Source of the DNA: Muribaculaceae bacterium Isolate-013 (NCI)
Lineage (GTDB): Bacteria; Bacteroidota; Bacteroidia; Bacteroidales; Muribaculaceae
Length of the DNA: 64,000 bases
Direction: 5' to 3'
NCBI GenBank assembly: GCA_004102785.1
Contig: SCEJ01000002.1
Coordinates: 1-64,000, forward strand
The position numbers and the translations under genes are program-made. This document shows, piece by piece, positions 62,501-64,000 of the stretch (position 1 is its first letter; every line of letters begins with the position of its first letter). The notes beneath the pieces are model-generated. The model did not search any database. It was given only the letters and a program-made list of their open reading frames with translations, and was not told the DNA's origin.

Positions 62501-62827
62501 TCGCGTCCAGGCACATCCATACACCGCTACTGGACCTCGCGCGAGACCGACCGCTGGCGCATTAATCCGGCCGGCATGCCAGTAATCCGGGTAACCTACC
62601 GCACACCGTCGGGAATAGGCGAGAGCGCCATTACCCCCATACTCTCTGTGACGGGAGGCAACGGCACAATCGAAATACGCAGCACACAGACACGCACCAT
62701 CACAGTGTACCGCGCAGACGGCACAGCAGCCGCGCATACAGCAGTCACAGCCGGACACCCCGCCACCGCAGGGCCGCTCGCTCCCGGCATCTACATTGTG
62801 GAAGGGATAAAAGTATGCGTACGCTAA
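59516..62827 (+). CDS. large secreted type IX-type cargo with fibronectin-like domains
   Basis: The 1103-residue protein has a signal peptide (MRNLFIWLACASSVLA), two or three lamin/MAM-like beta-sandwich segments, fibronectin III-like units (DGFTANWDAVAGATGYSVRV near residue 240; SASWTPVDGANSYETRV near residue 510), and a carboxypeptidase-regulatory-like domain (GYVRDTDGNGIAGATVTL near residue 765). It ends with a sorting-type tail (ITVYRADGTAAA ... APGIYIVEGIKVCVR). No catalytic residues were recognised. The frame is open to 59324, but the upstream part crosses the inverted repeat and the -7 box, so 59516 is the start. Adhesion or binding at the cell surface is likely. Confidence 0.8.
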   Translation: MRNLFIWLACASSVLAADAGRPARLPGDGRLFSGPSTARVLNIHDTESRPVARSRAARVSQAVLSEDFSKMTLGSESTPWSGGIVGDVPATLTGSAGWYGATVRQAGGCVFIDDYSSAQGAIRFIDTPGLEFDSRQDLLVKFRCRSNSSADEVYVLDVEPAGETVSYTGSKITGLWSEYSLVLRSVEPGHYVEFQSSEHPFYLDDIEISVLTDLTAPKVRPATDITADGFTANWDAVAGATGYSVRVNTIRVSDGLEPVTYIDTDFSGITEGSIENPVSPQYLVESLNDYIDEKGWRVRLPFMAAGYLGLSNRMLATLGRSYLQSPVLDLSKDNGRITIDISYLTPDVDMFQAMIYAVNAQGDLTLRSQKMLFTSDRYGSTIDESFTLSGGTSSCVVIIMLPETTDGTLFIDRLRVAQHLEEGDRYIVPLPTVDTAVNSARISTAGSRQNDRFSYYVTAYASYGGSYVYSPESNGIIVGEDSDEVPEHLSVPGGISASVTGSRVSASWTPVDGANSYETRVIRRHDSDGNERVTVIHEDFDAIQVNTTNLDAPRALGEDGHDVLDDYTNVPGWEVFQGWYVDGAVGILGYYNMMGIGCYMISPPYDLSADGGKMVMNISVGSDSYGQGATIYLAHNDPETGVMIYDEMFPMDTMYGWNDFTIPFTKGTEASYFVFFPYGYGLSYFDNITVTQAIPAGISETAIATVRTSSARAEVNVPQVNNADEYHLTVRALWTDASDVEKTSSDWSDRILLTGLVPTTSYSGYVRDTDGNGIAGATVTLTENATGASYSTVTNTWGMFRIANISELDGSFNVTASAPGHYPATITGVTFDGGAVADADLRLRSTPSENDLQLGAYTGTALAGSLYLSYPNSDSQTIYPAEVIPFPADTEIKTVAVDGYCNSTSASTISVDLYMAQTDDCGFSTDEPEPYPTDEMEPAASASVTVNTAGSADMPEELFAIACDGNGYTYTGGNLLVAFKARSKSYTDVYMAVDASRPGTSIHRYWTSRETDRWRINPAGMPVIRVTYRTPSGIGESAITPILSVTGGNGTIEIRSTQTRTITVYRADGTAAAHTAVTAGHPATAGPLAPGIYIVEGIKVCVR

Positions 62828-62856
62828 CACAGTCAAATCTCAAAATTCAATCCGAC

Positions 62857-64000
62857 ATGAAAAAACTTCTTTCGCTTTTAGCAGCGCTGATCACGCTCGC
62901 GGCAACGCCGGCGCATGCCCAGGACGGCGACACAAACTACCTCCAGATAGGCACACTGAAAACCGGCGACTACAACTACCATACCGGCAACATGCCATTC
63001 TACACCATGGATAAATATGCCCAGGGCATCACCATGTACAAGGCCGAAGCCATGGATAACATAACCACCGGCATAAACATCACCGAGCTGGCCTACTTCG
63101 GCTACTCCTCGAAGAGTGTTTCCGGCACAGCCAAAGTCTACGTGGCCACCACCGACGAGACCACCGTGGCCGGATTCATAAAGGAAGGTCCGAAGGAGGG
63201 CAACAGCAACACCACCGTGGCCGATACCGACCGGATGACCCTCTTCTACGACGGCCCTATAACAATCAACGCCGAAGGCTCCAGCAGCAGTGCCGCCCAA
63301 CTGATTACCTTCACCTCTGACGAAGGATTCACATACGACGGCGGAAACCTGGTGGTCTACATCAGCGTGTCATTCCCTTCGGGCTACTCCTCGGCCTCCA
63401 TATTCACAGCCAACAACGGCGTTAAACTCAGAGGCTCATCGGCTCTGTCGCGCTACCGCAGCAGCGGATACACACAGACCGGATACAGTGTCGACACCAA
63501 ATCGTGGACGGACTACACCAGCTACCTCCCGGTGCTCCGCATAGGCTACGGCGGCAGCCGCGTGGCGGTCACAGCCACAGTCAAAGGAAAAGTCACCAGC
63601 TCACACACCCGCATAGGTCTCGAAGGCGCTACCGTGAAGTTCGACGGCCAGGAGATGACCACCCCCTCCAGCGGCATGTACTCCTTCGACATCGACGACG
63701 TTGACGACAAAGCCACATACACACTCGAAATTTCCCGGGAAGGCTACGACACCTACTCGCAGACCCTTGACATAAAGGCAGGCGGCGAATTCACCCACGA
63801 CGTAACCCTGGTGAAACAGCCCGTGCCCGCCACATTCACTCCACGCATAACCGACAAGGACTCCAAACAGCCCGTGGAAGGCGCGCTCATAACCTTCGAC
63901 GGCATGAACGGCACCTCCGGAGCCGACGGCCGCCATATGTTCAACATCGCCAACATTGACGACATGCCCACCGGCGGCTATCCGCTGTCGGTGTCGGCCC
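62857..64000 (+). CDS. secreted protein with repeated carboxypeptidase-like domains (partial, runs off the window)
   Basis: The frame is open from the ATG at 62857 to the window end (381 codons). A signal peptide (MKKLLSLLAALITLAATPAHA) is followed by a ~200-residue beta domain like that near the end of the preceding protein, and by at least two carboxypeptidase-regulatory-like units (VKGKVTSSHTRIGLEGATVKF; ITDKDSKQPVEGALITFDGM). It starts 29 bases after the preceding gene, so the two are probably cotranscribed and made for the same surface structure. The C terminus is not seen. Confidence 0.8.
   Translation, partial: MKKLLSLLAALITLAATPAHAQDGDTNYLQIGTLKTGDYNYHTGNMPFYTMDKYAQGITMYKAEAMDNITTGINITELAYFGYSSKSVSGTAKVYVATTDETTVAGFIKEGPKEGNSNTTVADTDRMTLFYDGPITINAEGSSSSAAQLITFTSDEGFTYDGGNLVVYISVSFPSGYSSASIFTANNGVKLRGSSALSRYRSSGYTQTGYSVDTKSWTDYTSYLPVLRIGYGGSRVAVTATVKGKVTSSHTRIGLEGATVKFDGQEMTTPSSGMYSFDIDDVDDKATYTLEISREGYDTYSQTLDIKAGGEFTHDVTLVKQPVPATFTPRITDKDSKQPVEGALITFDGMNGTSGADGRHMFNIANIDDMPTGGYPLSVSA

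Overview
The window is chromosomal DNA of a high-GC member of the Bacteroidales, most likely Muribaculaceae or a close relative. Four things point there: promoters of the Bacteroidetes type (TTTG, 19-20 bases, TAnnTTTG); almost no Shine-Dalgarno sequences; a type IX secretion sortase (PorU) with several secreted proteins carrying sorting-type C-terminal tails; and Bacteroidetes-only families (GldE-type CNNM/CBS protein, DUF2723, DUF349). No rRNA, CRISPR array or insertion sequence was seen. The family assignment is inferred.

Layout. 0.2-2.1 kb: a solitary phage-type terminase large subunit. 2.2-9.6 kb (minus): an envelope/repair operon coaX - outer-membrane barrel - lptC - gldE-like - mfd. 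9.7-10.5 kb: three tandem copies of a ~251 bp non-coding repeat. 10.6-14.2 kb (minus): pyruvate:ferredoxin oxidoreductase. 14.5-16.1 kb (minus): two secreted proteins with sorting-type tails. 16.3-22.0 kb (minus): a polytopic DUF6056-like protein, a polysaccharide deacetylase and a DUF2723 protein. 22.1-24.5 kb: a palindromic low-complexity repeat, an 18-residue membrane micro-ORF, an ABC ATPase-permease fusion at a homopolymer run, and a GntR regulator.

24.6-29.9 kb: two tRNA-Asn, DUF805, DUF349, a small unknown protein, a cyclophilin, two tRNA-Ser and a 58 bp perfect duplication of a tRNA 3' end plus terminator. 29.9-42.0 kb: a closely packed run of porU, four tandem paralogous membrane proteins (possible GT-C glycosyltransferases), a TPM/zinc-ribbon protein and recO. 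42.1-45.4 kb: ammonium transporter and a convergent acyl-CoA ligase, separated by a second copy of the palindromic repeat. 45.7-50.1 kb: neuC-neuA-CBS/nucleotidyltransferase (sialic or legionaminic acid type) running into obgE and a small lipoprotein. 50.3-51.7 kb: cytoplasmic GH13 alpha-amylase.

51.8-55.3 kb (minus): a lower-GC accessory island with its own perfect promoter, encoding DUF262, an AAA ATPase and an unknown protein, followed by a structured, probably non-coding stretch with a strong terminator. It looks like an anti-phage operon and is the best candidate for a new or poorly described system. 55.4-57.2 kb (minus): rpsA. 57.5-64.0 kb: a Sel1-repeat protein and two large secreted type IX-type proteins, the second cut by the window end.

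The main theme is the cell envelope: LPS export, type IX secretion and its cargo, nonulosonic-acid activation and many GT-C-like membrane proteins.
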